From positions 248,001 through 312,000 of the forward strand of contig NZ_QIRF01000001.1 in assembly GCF_003332825.1 (NCBI RefSeq): a stretch of DNA of 64,000 bases, written 5' to 3'. Below, piece by piece: positions 1 to 8,633 of this stretch. The stretch comes from Dyella sp. C9. GTDB lineage: Bacteria > Pseudomonadota > Gammaproteobacteria > Xanthomonadales > Rhodanobacteraceae. Position numbers and translations under genes: made by a program. Every line of letters begins with the position of its first letter. Positions within the stretch are counted from its first letter, which is position 1. Below the pieces are notes generated by a model. It saw only the letters and a program-made list of their open reading frames with translations. It was not told where the DNA came from and ran no database searches.

Positions 1-156
1 CGGCCTCGGGAGGGCCATGGCACATGCCACGCCCGCAGGCGCCATGATCCATCGCCATCCTTTTGTGGATCTTTTCCCGGCAGGGCCGGTCGCCGTCACG
101 TTGGCGCGTGAGACGCGGCCAGTCAATGCATGGCATGTGGATACGAGGGCGTCGAC

Positions 157-188
157 GCACAACGGCGGGCCTTGGCCCGCCGTTGTGC
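157..188. terminator. Perfect inverted repeat, possible terminator
   Basis: Two perfectly complementary 15-base arms (157-171 and 174-188) are separated by TT. The hairpin lies about 60 bases beyond the stop of the minus-strand gene at 248-550. No run of T follows on either strand, so it is a strong stem but not a canonical intrinsic terminator. The rest of 1-247 holds no gene I can support. Confidence 0.4.
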
Positions 189-247
189 ACCCTGCGATGG
201 CGCCGCGAAGGCGGCGCTGGAAAAACCTGTGTCGCCCTGCGCGTTTC

Positions 248-550
248 TCAGGGCCCCTTGGCGAGCGCGGCGGTAAGGATCGCGTTACGCAGCTCCGCGT
301 TGCTCATCGCGGTGCCTTCACTCTGGTTGATCGCCACGGCCTTCATCGACTGCGGCTTGAGCATGAGGTGACGCTGGATTTCCCAGTTGTCGGCCTGGCG
401 CTGGGCCAGGGCAAAGTCTTCCGGTGAGTTGCCGACGAACCCGACCACGGCATAGCCGTTGAGATCGACGGTGTAGGTTTCTACGGCGTAAGCCTGGCCG
501 GCACAGGCCAGGCCGAGCGCGATGACGGCGGGGAAGATCAGGCGCTTCAT
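248..550 (-). CDS. Small secreted protein of unknown function
   Basis: A 100-residue protein begins MKRLIFPAVIALGLACAGQA, a clear Sec signal peptide cleaved around residue 23-25. The mature part is about 75 residues, has no cysteine or metal motif, and matches no family I recognise. I chose the start at 550 because GTAGGAG sits about 7 bases upstream and the signal peptide begins there; the reading frame continues upstream but that part looks non-coding. It follows nth on the same strand after a 150-base gap, so it probably has its own promoter. It likely acts in the periplasm; function unknown. Confidence 0.6.
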   Translation of the reverse strand: MKRLIFPAVIALGLACAGQAYAVETYTVDLNGYAVVGFVGNSPEDFALAQRQADNWEIQRHLMLKPQSMKAVAINQSEGTAMSNAELRNAILTAALAKGP

Positions 551-700
551 GGGGGGACTCCTACGGGGGTACTGTTCCGGGGGAGGCTCGACCTTAGGCC
601 CTTGGGTTACTCGGCGCTTGATGAAGTTGCGCGAAACACTGAGGAAAGTGTGAGGCTTTGCGGCGCGAAACCCTTGGTCCGTGCCATTCGTCATGCTTCC

Positions 701-1339
701 CTATGCGGCAACCGTCTTGTCCTTGTAACGGCAAAGGTCGCGTATGACGCATTGCGGACAATCGGGTTTGCGCGCCTTGCACACGTAGCGGCCGTGCAGG
801 ATCAGCCAGTGATGCGCGTCCTGCTTGAATTGGGCGGGTACCACCTTCTCCAGTTTGTCTTCCACCGCGCGCACGTCCTTGCCCGGCGCAAGGCCGGTAC
901 GATTGGAGACGCGGAAGATGTGCGTGTCCACCGCGATGGTGGGATGGCCGAAGGCGGTGTTGAGCACCACGTTGGCGGTCTTGCGCCCCACGCCCGGCAG
1001 CGCCTCCAGCGCCTCGCGCGTGCGCGGCACCTCACCTTGGTACTGCTCGACCAGGATGCGACACAGCGCGATCACGTTCTTGGCCTTGCTGTTGAAAAGG
1101 CCGATGGTGCTGATGTACTGCTTGAGCTTCTCCTCGCCGAGGTCGAGGATGGCCTGCGCCGTATTAGCGACCGGATAAAGCTTTTTTGTCGCCTTGTTCA
1201 CGCCCACGTCGGTGGCCTGCGCGGAGAGCACCACCGCCACCAGCAGTTCGAACGGCGTGGTGTAGTTCAGTTCGGTGGTGGGGTGGGGATCAAGTTCGCG
1301 CAGGCGGGTGAACAGCTCGACGACGTCGGCCTTCTTCAC
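701..1339 (-). CDS. nth: Endonuclease III (DNA glycosylase/AP lyase)
   Basis: Base-excision repair enzyme that removes oxidised pyrimidines and cleaves the abasic site. It has 212 residues, the usual length. The helix-hairpin-helix [13 protein letters not shown] carries catalytic Lys120, and Asp138 sits in VDTHIF. Four cysteines at 187, 194, 197 and 203 (C-x6-C-x2-C-x5-C) form the [4Fe-4S] cluster site. The start is GTG and overlaps the TGA of the upstream rnfB-like gene (GTGA), so the two are translationally coupled. nth also ends the rnf/rsx operon in E. coli, which supports the identification. Certain at family level. Confidence 0.96.
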   Translation of the reverse strand: MKKADVVELFTRLRELDPHPTTELNYTTPFELLVAVVLSAQATDVGVNKATKKLYPVANTAQAILDLGEEKLKQYISTIGLFNSKAKNVIALCRILVEQYQGEVPRTREALEALPGVGRKTANVVLNTAFGHPTIAVDTHIFRVSNRTGLAPGKDVRAVEDKLEKVVPAQFKQDAHHWLILHGRYVCKARKPDCPQCVIRDLCRYKDKTVAA

Positions 1340-1944
1340 GTGGGCTTTCCTTGTTGCTTGGCACGTGCGCGGGCGAGCGCCGCGAGCACGGGGTTGGTCT
1401 CGGTGGCCGCAGCCACCTGCGCCTTGCGCGCGGCGAGCTCCGCATCGCGCCGTGCCTGCTCACCGGCGAGGCGCGCTTCGCGCCGCTGGAAATGCAGCCG
1501 GGCGGCGTCGGCATGGGCCGGATCGTTCACCTGGGCCAGCGGCATGGGTTCGAGCACGATGCAGTCGACCGGGCAGGCCGGCACGCACAGCTCGCAGCCG
1601 GTGCAGTCGTCGATGATCACGGTGTGCATCAGCTTGGCCGCGCCAACGATGGCATCCACCGGACAGGCCTGGATGCACTTGGTGCAGCCGATGCACTCGG
1701 CCTCCACCACGCGTGCGAGCATGCGTGGCTTCTCCACGCCATGCTCCGGGTCCAGCGGCAGCACCGGCAGATCCAGCAGCTCGGCGAGACGGGTGATGCC
1801 GGCGGTACCGCCCGGCGGGCACTGGTTGATCCCGGCCTCGCCGCGCGCGATGGCCTCCGCATAGGGCCGGCAGCCGTGGTAACCGCATTGTTCGCATTGC
1901 GTCTGCGGGAGCAGGGCGTCGATGCGGTCGGCTAGGGAGTTCAT
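1336..1944 (-). CDS. rsxB: RnfB/RsxB-like Fe-S electron carrier, stand-alone
   Basis: A 202-residue ferredoxin-type protein. The N-terminal Fe-S domain has Cys17, 20, 25 and 42 (C-x2-C-x4-C-x16-C). Two classical 4Fe-4S motifs follow: Cys84/87/90/94 and Cys114/117/120/124. This matches RnfB/RsxB, the cluster-carrying subunit of the Rnf/SoxR-reducing complex, but the hydrophobic N-terminal anchor of E. coli RsxB is missing and no RnfA, C, D, G or E gene lies nearby. The C-terminal 60 residues are Ala/Arg-rich and probably helical. Start at 1944 has GGAGG about 12 bases upstream. It may be a soluble carrier feeding another Fe-S enzyme, possibly Nth maturation (inference). Confidence 0.85.
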   Translation of the reverse strand: MNSLADRIDALLPQTQCEQCGYHGCRPYAEAIARGEAGINQCPPGGTAGITRLAELLDLPVLPLDPEHGVEKPRMLARVVEAECIGCTKCIQACPVDAIVGAAKLMHTVIIDDCTGCELCVPACPVDCIVLEPMPLAQVNDPAHADAARLHFQRREARLAGEQARRDAELAARKAQVAAATETNPVLAALARARAKQQGKPT

Positions 1945-2015
1945 GCCGTGCCAACGGCCTCCGTGGCTAAACAGGTTGCAGGCGGCGACCGGCATGGCCA
2001 GTCGCCGCAAGGTGC

Positions 2016-4115
2016 TCAGCGGACAGTGGCGCCCGGCTTGGCGCCCTGGTCGGCGTCGAGCAGGAACAGGTCGCTGCCGCCGTCGCCGGCCGAAAGAATC
2101 ATGCCTTCGGACAGGCCGAAGCGCATCTTGCGCGGCGCGAGGTTGGCGATGAACACCACGTTGCGTCCCACCAGCTGCTGCGGTTCGCCGTAGGCGGCGC
2201 GGATGCCCGAGAAGATCTGGCGCGTGCCCAGCGGGCCGGCATCCAATTCGAAGCGAAGCAGCTTGTCCGAGCCGTCCACGAATTCGCACGCTGTGACTTT
2301 GCCGATGCGCAGGTCCAGCTTGGCGAAGTCGTCGATGCCGATGATGGCGGCGCCGTCGGTGGCGGTGGTCGGGGCGGTGCTGGCTTCGCTCATGGGCTTG
2401 CTGGGTTCCTTGGCTTTCTTGGGGGCAGGCTTGGGTTCGGCCGGGGCGAGGGAGTCCTTGGACATCTCCACCATGGCCACCACCTGCTTGGGATCGATGC
2501 GGCCGAGCAGCGGCTCGAATGCGTTGATGGAGTGGTTGTGCAGCTCGGCGCGCGCGTCGTCGAAGCCGCCGATCGGCGCGGCGAGGAACTGTTCGGCGGC
2601 TTCCACCGTGGCCGGCAGCACCGGCTTGAGCAGGCCCGACAGCAGGCGGAACGAGGCCAGGGCGAACGAGCACACCTGGTGCAGTTCACCGCGCAGGCTC
2701 TCGTCCTTGGCCATCGCCCACGGCGCCTTGGCCGCGATGTAGCCGTTGACCATGTCGGCCATGGTCACGAAGCGGCGTGCCACCTCGGCGAACTCGCCGC
2801 TGCTGTACAGCGCCGGCACGTCGCCGTAGAGCGCCAGCAGTTCGCGCCACAGCTCCTGCTCTTCATGGCTGAAGTCGGGGGCGAGGCGACCCTCGAAATA
2901 CTTGTGCACGAAACCCGCGGTGCGGCTGGCGATGTTCACCCACTTGCCGACCAGGTGCGAGTTGACGCGCTCCTCGAAGGCCTTGAGGTCCAGGTCCACG
3001 TCCACCGGCGTGTCGCTGAGCATGCTGGCGAAGTAGTAGCGAAGGAACTCCGGGTGCAGGCCGGCGTCGAGGTAGGTACGCGCCTTGATAAAGGTGCCGC
3101 GCGACTTGGACATCTTCGCGCCGTTGACGGTGAGATAGCCGTTCACGTGCAGCGCGGTCGGCGTGCGGAAGTCCGCGCCGTGCAGCATGGCCGGCCAGAA
3201 CAGGCCGTGGAAGTTGATGATGTCCTTGCCGATGAAGTGGTGCATCTCGGCATGGCTGTCCGGCGCCAGGAAGTCCTCGAACTTGAGGTCCGTGCGGTCG
3301 CACAGCGCCTTGAAGCTGGCCAGGTAGCCGACCGGCGCGTCCAGCCACACATAGAAGTACTTGCCCGGGGCGTCGGGTATCGGGAAGCCGAAGTAGGGCG
3401 CATCGCGCGAGATGTCCCAGTCCTTCAGGCCGCCGTCGAGCCATTCACGCAGCTTGGCCACCACGCCGCTGTTGGCCACCGGCTGGCCGCCGGTGAGCTT
3501 GCCGGCGAACCAGTCGCGCAGCAGCGGCTCGAACTTGCCCAGTTCGAAGAAGTAGTGCTCCGAATCACGCAGCACCGGCGTGGCGCCGGACATCACCGAC
3601 TTGGGGTCGATCAGGTCGGTGGGGGCGTAGGTGGCGCCGCAGTTCTCGCAGTTGTCGCCGTACTGGTCGGGCGTCTTGCAGTTGGGGCAGGTGCCCTTGA
3701 TGTAGCGATCCGGCAGGAACATTTCCTTTTCCGGGTCGAACAACTGCTGGATGTCGCGCCGCGCGATGTAGCCGCCGTCGCGCAGGCGCGTATAGATCAG
3801 CGATGCCAGCGCACGGTTCTCTTCCGAGTGGGTCGAGTGGTAGTGGTCGAACGCCACGTGGAAGGCAGCGAAGTCCGCTTCATGGCCAACGCGCACGCCC
3901 TCGATATAGGTCTCAGGCGACAGCCCGGCCTTCTCGGCGGCCAGCATGATCGGCGTGCCGTGCGCGTCGTCGGCGCAGACATACACCGTCTCGTTGCCCT
4001 GCATCCGCTGCGCACGCACCCAGATGTCGGCCTGGATATAGCCCAGCAGGTGACCCAGGTGCAGCGGGCCATTGGCATAGGGCAGTGCGTTGGTGACAAG
4101 GAGACGTCGGCTCAT
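2016..4115 (-). CDS. metG: Methionyl-tRNA synthetase
   Basis: Charges tRNA-Met in the cytoplasm. 699 residues, the long bacterial form. The HIGH signature is HLGH (residues 19-22), the KMSKS loop appears intact as GAKMSKSRG, and a zinc knuckle CPNC...CENC lies around residue 145-165. After an Ala/Pro/Lys-rich linker (about residue 565-590) comes the C-terminal Trbp111-like OB-fold tRNA-binding domain containing KLDLRIGKV. The frame is open far upstream, antisense to the MFS gene, but [17 protein letters not shown] is the normal N-terminus. Seventy bases separate it from the downstream rnfB gene. The divergent MFS gene shares the promoter region at 4116-4277. Confidence 0.97.
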   Translation of the reverse strand: MSRRLLVTNALPYANGPLHLGHLLGYIQADIWVRAQRMQGNETVYVCADDAHGTPIMLAAEKAGLSPETYIEGVRVGHEADFAAFHVAFDHYHSTHSEENRALASLIYTRLRDGGYIARRDIQQLFDPEKEMFLPDRYIKGTCPNCKTPDQYGDNCENCGATYAPTDLIDPKSVMSGATPVLRDSEHYFFELGKFEPLLRDWFAGKLTGGQPVANSGVVAKLREWLDGGLKDWDISRDAPYFGFPIPDAPGKYFYVWLDAPVGYLASFKALCDRTDLKFEDFLAPDSHAEMHHFIGKDIINFHGLFWPAMLHGADFRTPTALHVNGYLTVNGAKMSKSRGTFIKARTYLDAGLHPEFLRYYFASMLSDTPVDVDLDLKAFEERVNSHLVGKWVNIASRTAGFVHKYFEGRLAPDFSHEEQELWRELLALYGDVPALYSSGEFAEVARRFVTMADMVNGYIAAKAPWAMAKDESLRGELHQVCSFALASFRLLSGLLKPVLPATVEAAEQFLAAPIGGFDDARAELHNHSINAFEPLLGRIDPKQVVAMVEMSKDSLAPAEPKPAPKKAKEPSKPMSEASTAPTTATDGAAIIGIDDFAKLDLRIGKVTACEFVDGSDKLLRFELDAGPLGTRQIFSGIRAAYGEPQQLVGRNVVFIANLAPRKMRFGLSEGMILSAGDGGSDLFLLDADQGAKPGATVR

Positions 4116-4277
4116 GGGCAGTGAGGTCAGCGTTGGGGGTCGTTCATTATGGCATGGGAGTCCCGCGGCTTCGCCGGGTGAATGCCGGCGGGCCCTGGCG
4201 GAGCCGCTCTCGCGTGTTTGCATGATGTTGCACGTTTGTGTACATTTGTGCGCATTGAATTCTGCCCAGGACACCCC

Positions 4278-5450
4278 GTGCAATCGACTTCCGAGGTCGC
4301 CGCTACCGGCACTTCCCCCGCATCGCTGGCCGACGCGCGTCGCTCGACGCGGTTGATCTTCCTGGTCTCCGGCACCGGCATGTCGACCTGGGCGCCGATG
4401 GTGCCGTACGCCAAGGCGCGGTTGGGCCTGGATGATGCACAACTGGGCCTGGCGCTGCTGGTGTTCGGCGGCGCGTCGATGCTGTCGATGCCGTTCGTGG
4501 GCTGGCTGGCCCATCGCCTGGGCAATCGCCGGCTGATCGTGGCCTCGGGCCTGCTGTTGAGCCTGGCGTTGCCGCTGCTGGCCTGGGTGGACGGCGCCGC
4601 GGCGTTGGTGGGTACGCTGTTCTATTTCGGCGTCATGCTGGGCGCGGTCGACGTGGCGATGAATGCGCACGCGGTCGATGTGGAGCGGCTGGACGGCGGG
4701 CGGCTGATGTCGGGTTTCCATGGCTTGTTCAGCCTGGGTGGCCTCGCGGGTGCCGCGGTGATGAGCGGCTTGCTGGCCGTGGGCGTGCCGTTGGTGACTG
4801 CTGCAAGCCTGATTGCGCTGGTGCTGGTGGGCATCGTGCTGTGGCTGCGCGCCGGCCTGCTCGATGACGCGCCGCAGAGCGGCGACGAGCCGCGGCCCGC
4901 CTTGCGCATGCCACATGGGCTGGTGTGGCTGCTTGGCCTGCTGTGCTTCGTGAGCTTTCTTGCCGAAGGCGCCATGCTCGACTGGAGTGCGGTGTTCATG
5001 CGCGATTTCCGTGGCGTGGCCGAAGCATCGGCGGGTTTCGGTTATGCCTGCTTCTCGGTGGCGATGGCGTCGGGACGCTTTGCCGGCGATCGCCTGGTGG
5101 GGCGCTTTGGTCCCGGCCTGGCGGTACGCGTTGGCGCCTGCCTGGCAGCGACCGGCTTCGTGGTGGTGGCTGCGATACCGAACGCCGTGGCCGGGCTCGC
5201 CGGCTTCGTATTGATTGGCCTGGGTGCGTCCAACATCGTGCCGGTCTTGTTCAGTGCGGCCGGACGACTGCCGGGCACGCCGCCGGCCATCGCCATCGCC
5301 ACCGCCACCACGCTGGGCTACCTTGGCCTGCTGATCGGGCCCGCCCTGATCGGTTTCGTGGCGCACGCCAGCAGCTTGCCCGTGGCGTTTGGCGGGGTGG
5401 CGGCGCTGCTGGTGCTGGTCAGCCTGTCGGCCAAGGTGGTGCAACGATGA
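4278..5450 (+). CDS. MFS transporter (probable sugar or related solute)
   Basis: A 390-residue integral membrane protein with about 12 hydrophobic segments, the MFS fold. It contains VPYAKARLGL early and a cytoplasmic-loop motif near GWLAHRLGNRR. The GTG start at 4278 has CCCAGGA six bases upstream; a longer reading from 4182 lacks a ribosome site. Its stop overlaps the ATG of a HAD phosphatase (ATGA), which in turn overlaps a DeoR regulator. DeoR/GlpR regulators usually sense phosphorylated sugars, so a carbohydrate or polyol substrate is plausible. Resemblance to E. coli YbjJ-type carriers is an impression only; the substrate is unknown. Confidence 0.85.
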   Translation: MQSTSEVAATGTSPASLADARRSTRLIFLVSGTGMSTWAPMVPYAKARLGLDDAQLGLALLVFGGASMLSMPFVGWLAHRLGNRRLIVASGLLLSLALPLLAWVDGAAALVGTLFYFGVMLGAVDVAMNAHAVDVERLDGGRLMSGFHGLFSLGGLAGAAVMSGLLAVGVPLVTAASLIALVLVGIVLWLRAGLLDDAPQSGDEPRPALRMPHGLVWLLGLLCFVSFLAEGAMLDWSAVFMRDFRGVAEASAGFGYACFSVAMASGRFAGDRLVGRFGPGLAVRVGACLAATGFVVVAAIPNAVAGLAGFVLIGLGASNIVPVLFSAAGRLPGTPPAIAIATATTLGYLGLLIGPALIGFVAHASSLPVAFGGVAALLVLVSLSAKVVQR

Positions 5451-6088
5451 GCATGGCGATCGATACCGTCATCTTCGACCTGGGCAACGTGTTGATCGCC
5501 TGGGAGCCCCGCCTGCTGTACCGCAAGCTGTTCGACAACGTCGACGAGATGGAGTGGTTCCTGCGCGAGGTGTGCAACAGCGCATGGAACGAGCAGCAGG
5601 ACGCTGGGCGTCCGTGGGCCGAAGCCACCGCTGTATTGCGGGTGCGCTTCCCGGACTACGCGCCCTTGATCGACGCCTATCACCTGCGCTGGGTGGAGAC
5701 CCTGGGCGGCGCGATGGAGGAGACCGTGGCCCTGCTGGAGGCATTGAAAGCGCGCGGCGTGCGCTTGCTGGCGCTCACCAACTGGTCGCAGGAAACTTTT
5801 CCGATCGCACGCCAGCTGTACCCGTTCCTGCAGTGGTTCGAGGGCATCGTGGTTTCAGGCGAGGAGCAGTTGATCAAGCCCGATCCGCGCATCTACCGGC
5901 GGTTGCTCGAGCGCCACGCGGTCGACCCGGCCACGGCGCTGTACATCGACGACTCCGCCCGCAACGTAGCGGCGGCCGAGGCGCTGGGCATGCATGGCTG
6001 GTGGTTCCGCGGTGCCGAGGGACTGCATCGCCACCTGCTGGATCTGGGCTTGCTGGATGCCGCCATGGCAGAGGCATCGCATGGCTAA
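5447..6088 (+). CDS. HAD-superfamily hydrolase, YihX-like sugar-phosphate phosphatase
   Basis: A 213-residue cytosolic HAD phosphatase. Motif I is FDLGNVL with the nucleophile Asp11; the position two residues later is Gly, as in YihX-type enzymes. Motif II is LTNWS, motif III the Lys in IKPDP, and motif IV YIDDSARN. YihX family members hydrolyse alpha-glucose-1-phosphate and similar sugar phosphates. It is coupled by ATGA overlap to the MFS gene upstream and overlaps the next ATG by 8 bases, so the three genes are surely one operon. The substrate is inferred from family and context only. Confidence 0.88.
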   Translation: MSMAIDTVIFDLGNVLIAWEPRLLYRKLFDNVDEMEWFLREVCNSAWNEQQDAGRPWAEATAVLRVRFPDYAPLIDAYHLRWVETLGGAMEETVALLEALKARGVRLLALTNWSQETFPIARQLYPFLQWFEGIVVSGEEQLIKPDPRIYRRLLERHAVDPATALYIDDSARNVAAAEALGMHGWWFRGAEGLHRHLLDLGLLDAAMAEASHG

Positions 6089-6887
6089 GGCGGTGAATGC
6101 CGCGGCCGACAGCGGTGCGCTGCCGCAGGAGCGCCAGCAGCGCATCCTCGAGCAGCTGCGCCGTGACGGGCGGGTGGTGGCGGCGGAACTCGCGCAGTCC
6201 TTCGACGTCTCGGAGGATTCGATCCGTCGCGACCTGCGGGAACTGGCGGCGCAGGGCTTGTGCAAGCGCGTCTATGGCGGCGCCTTGTTGCCGGCGGTGA
6301 CGCTGACGCCACTCAAGCAGCGACGCAGCGAGCATTCGACGCGCAAGCAGGCGCTGGCGCGCAAGGCGGTGAGCCTGGTGCAGCCGGGCCAGACCCTGTT
6401 GATCGACGCCGGTACCACCAATGCGGCGATCGCGGCGGCATTGCCGCGCGATGCCGGCCTGACCGTGATCACCAACGCGCCGCACATCGCCCAGCTGCTG
6501 CTTGATCGCGAAGGCTTCGACGTGCTGTTGGTGGGCGGTCGTGTCGACAAGGCCATCGGCGGCGCCATTGGCGCGCAGGCGGTGGAGCAGGTGCGCCGCC
6601 TGCGTGCCGACCTGTGCTTTCCCGGTGCCTGTGCCATCGACGCAGCGCACGGCCTGTGGGGCTTCGACAGCGAAGAGGCGTTGTTCAAGCGCGCCATGAT
6701 CGAGGCCAGCGACGAGACCGTGGTGGTGGCCACCGACGACAAGCTCGGTGCCGTGGCCACTCACCAGGTCGCCGAGCTGTCGCGGGTACAGCACCTGGTG
6801 GTGGAGCATTCGGCCGATCGTGCCTCGCGGGTGGCCTTTTCCTCGCGCGGCGTGGCCGTGCTGCGGGCCGAAGCGATCAGTGCATGA
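6081..6887 (+). CDS. DeoR/GlpR-family transcriptional regulator
   Basis: A 268-residue regulator. The N-terminal winged helix-turn-helix (about 12-70) contains the family signature VSEDSIRRDLRELAAQGL followed by VYGGAL. The C-terminal DeoR sensor domain, related to ribose-5-phosphate isomerase, contains IDAGTTNAAIA and GGAIGAQAVEQ. These regulators repress sugar catabolic operons and are released by phosphorylated intermediates. As last gene of the MFS-HAD-DeoR operon it probably controls that operon; I did not identify an operator. Confidence 0.9.
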   Translation: MAKAVNAAADSGALPQERQQRILEQLRRDGRVVAAELAQSFDVSEDSIRRDLRELAAQGLCKRVYGGALLPAVTLTPLKQRRSEHSTRKQALARKAVSLVQPGQTLLIDAGTTNAAIAAALPRDAGLTVITNAPHIAQLLLDREGFDVLLVGGRVDKAIGGAIGAQAVEQVRRLRADLCFPGACAIDAAHGLWGFDSEEALFKRAMIEASDETVVVATDDKLGAVATHQVAELSRVQHLVVEHSADRASRVAFSSRGVAVLRAEAISA

Positions 6888-7287
6888 GCCCCGCATGGGC
6901 CCGCTGACGGAACACCATCACCGTCGCGCCCATTATGTCGCTTTTGCGCCCGTGGCGCGGTCGTTTCCCTGCGTTGCGCTGCCGTCGAGATTCCGTCGCG
7001 TGGCGACGTAAAGCTGACGCCGGTGGCCGCGCGGGCCGGATCGTTCACACGAAAGAATGCCCAGGTGGCCGTGCGGATGCGCCTGCATGCCATTGCGGCG
7101 CCTGATCGTTACACAGCTTTACATCCGTGGCCGCGCGCAGGTGCCGGACTTGGCCGCGATCTTGCTCGAAGTGGATCCGCGTGATCCGGCCTTGGCCTTG
7201 CGCGTCGTTTCCTGGTGCCCGATGGGCGCGAGTGGGGGCTTCGCCAGGTCGCCGGGTTTTCCGACCCCATCCATTGCGGAGCTTCCG
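6888..7287. other. 400-base intergenic region
   Basis: No convincing gene lies here. Frames open on both strands are fragments without ribosome sites or conserved motifs. The region should contain the promoter of the Ser/Thr-rich protein at 7288. I see no clear -35/-10 pair and no repeat. Confidence 0.4.
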
Positions 7288-7989
7288 ATGTCGATCAATG
7301 CCGTTTCCAACAGCAACAACTACTGGCTGAACCAGCTCAATGCGTCCAGCACCTCCAGCAGCCCGACCAGCAGCAGCACCAGCCAGGCCAGCAGCTCGTC
7401 CTCGTCCGGCGGCCTGTTCGGCACCATCTTCCACTCGCTGACCCAGCAGTTGGGGCTCGATGGCGTCACCGGCACCACGACCAGCAGCACCAGCACCGGC
7501 GGCTCGGGCTCGGGCAGCAGCTCGTCCACGCAGGATCCCGGCGCCGCCATGACCGCCTTCATGCAGAGCCTCATGGCGGCACTGCAGGCGCAGAACGCCC
7601 AGACGGCCAGCACCGCGTCCGCCGCCTCGGCGAGTTCCTCGGTGGGCGCCGTGACGGGCACCACGGCCGCCAGCACGGCCACGGATGCCACCGCGGCCAC
7701 CGGTGGACAGGTGGGCGGCATGCACCACGGTGGCGGCCATCATCATCACGGCGGTGGCGGCCTGCAGAACGACATGCAGAGCCTGATCAGCCAGCTGTCC
7801 TCGGGCAGCACGGATACGTCCACGACCAATGCATCCAGCAGCACGCTCGACTCGCTGCAGCAGAGCTTCCAGAACCTGGTCGGTGCGGTGGGTGGTACCG
7901 CCACGGGCACCACGCTCACCGGATTCCTGCAGACGCTGTCGAGCAATATCGGCAGCGCCGCGGGTTCGATGATCAGCGCGCAGGCCTGA
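7288..7989 (+). CDS. Ser/Thr-rich low-complexity protein of unknown function
   Basis: A 233-residue protein. Its start, MSINAVSNSNNYWLNQLN, is preceded by GGAG 7 bases upstream. Residues about 20-85 and 120-160 are dominated by Ser, Thr and Gly; a His/Gly tract (HHGGGHHHHGGGG) near residue 150 could bind metal. Between them are short amphipathic segments such as GTIFHSLTQQLGL and MTAFMQSLMAALQAQ, and a C-terminal repeat-like part, LQQSFQNLVGAVGG and LTGFLQTLSSNIG. No signal peptide is visible. The composition resembles secreted or surface-associated low-complexity proteins, but no family is recognised. Confidence 0.7.
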   Translation: MSINAVSNSNNYWLNQLNASSTSSSPTSSSTSQASSSSSSGGLFGTIFHSLTQQLGLDGVTGTTTSSTSTGGSGSGSSSSTQDPGAAMTAFMQSLMAALQAQNAQTASTASAASASSSVGAVTGTTAASTATDATAATGGQVGGMHHGGGHHHHGGGGLQNDMQSLISQLSSGSTDTSTTNASSSTLDSLQQSFQNLVGAVGGTATGTTLTGFLQTLSSNIGSAAGSMISAQA

Positions 7990-7997
7990 TCGTCGCG

Positions 7998-8028
7998 GGC
8001 CGGCCAACTCCGATCGGGATGGCCGGCC
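7998..8028. terminator. Stem-loop between convergent genes
   Basis: Nine-base perfect arms GGCCGGCCA (7998-8006) and TGGCCGGCC (8020-8028) enclose a 13-base loop, between the stops of the convergent genes at 7989 and 8041. No T-run follows, so a transcription-end role is inferred from position. Confidence 0.45.
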
Positions 8029-8040
8029 GTCAGGCCATGC

Positions 8041-8487
8041 TTACTGCTCGCGCTGCCACACCTGGGTGCGGCCCAGCAGCGAGAAGCCGATGTAGCCACG
8101 CACAGTGAGCTTGCTGCCGTTGTCGGTGGTCTGCAGCTTCACCTTGTAGGTCTTGCCGGTCTTGGGGTCGAGGATCTGGCCGCCGTCCCAGACATCGCCG
8201 TCCTGGTGGACGCCCCACATGATGTTCATGCCTTCGATGGGCTGGTTCTTGCGCTCGCCATCGCAGTTCTTGCAGATCGGGTGCGGGCCTTCGTCCGACT
8301 GCAGCACCTGAAGCACGGTGGCCTTCAGTTCGCCATTGCTCTCGGTGATCTGCACGATCGACTTGGGCTTGCCCGTCTCGTCGTCGATGGTCTTCCAGGT
8401 GCCGACCGGCGTGTTCTCGGCGGCAAAGACGGCGCCGGTGCCGAACAGCAGGGCGGTGGCAACCATGGCGCGGAGCAGTGACTTCAT
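8041..8487 (-). CDS. DUF2147 family periplasmic protein
   Basis: 148 residues with signal peptide MKSLLRAMVATALLFGTGAV cleaved near AFA-AE. The mature part starts TPVGTWKTIDDETGKPKSIV and contains the CKNCDG segment and WDGGQILDPKTGKTYK, typical of DUF2147 proteins, a small lipocalin-like periplasmic family. The start at 8487 has GGAGG 6 bases upstream. The pair of cysteines in CKNC could bind a metal or form a disulfide. The family's biochemical role is not established; it is found in Xanthomonadales as a single gene. Confidence 0.85.
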   Translation of the reverse strand: MKSLLRAMVATALLFGTGAVFAAENTPVGTWKTIDDETGKPKSIVQITESNGELKATVLQVLQSDEGPHPICKNCDGERKNQPIEGMNIMWGVHQDGDVWDGGQILDPKTGKTYKVKLQTTDNGSKLTVRGYIGFSLLGRTQVWQREQ

Positions 8488-8593
8488 GAGGAATCCTCCC
8501 GTACGAAACAGTATGGACGGAGCCTGACCGAGCCTGCGCGGGGCCGTCAAGCTGCATTGCGAAAGGTCCTGCGGGCGAAGGCGGGGCGCCGGC

Positions 8594-8602
8594 TGGCATA
8601 AT
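8594..8602 (+). promoter_or_regulatory. Extended -10 promoter element of mrp
   Basis: TGGCATAAT fits an extended -10 (TGn plus a TATAAT-like hexamer). Transcription would start near 8609, which argues against using the in-frame ATG at 8601 and for the start at 8634. No good -35 hexamer is seen. Confidence 0.4.
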
Positions 8603-8633
8603 GGGCAACCCTCATGACAGTCCACGATTCCCT

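Noticed and set aside
602..1864. A 420-codon plus-strand frame over nth and the RnfB gene
   Set aside because: Antisense to genes with intact Fe-S and catalytic motifs.
4116..5444. Upstream extension of metG to 5444
   Set aside because: Antisense to the MFS gene and Gln/His-rich; normal MetRS starts at 4115.
8601..8633. Upstream ATG of mrp
   Set aside because: It overlaps a TGGCATAAT extended -10 and adds residues absent from usual Mrp N-termini.
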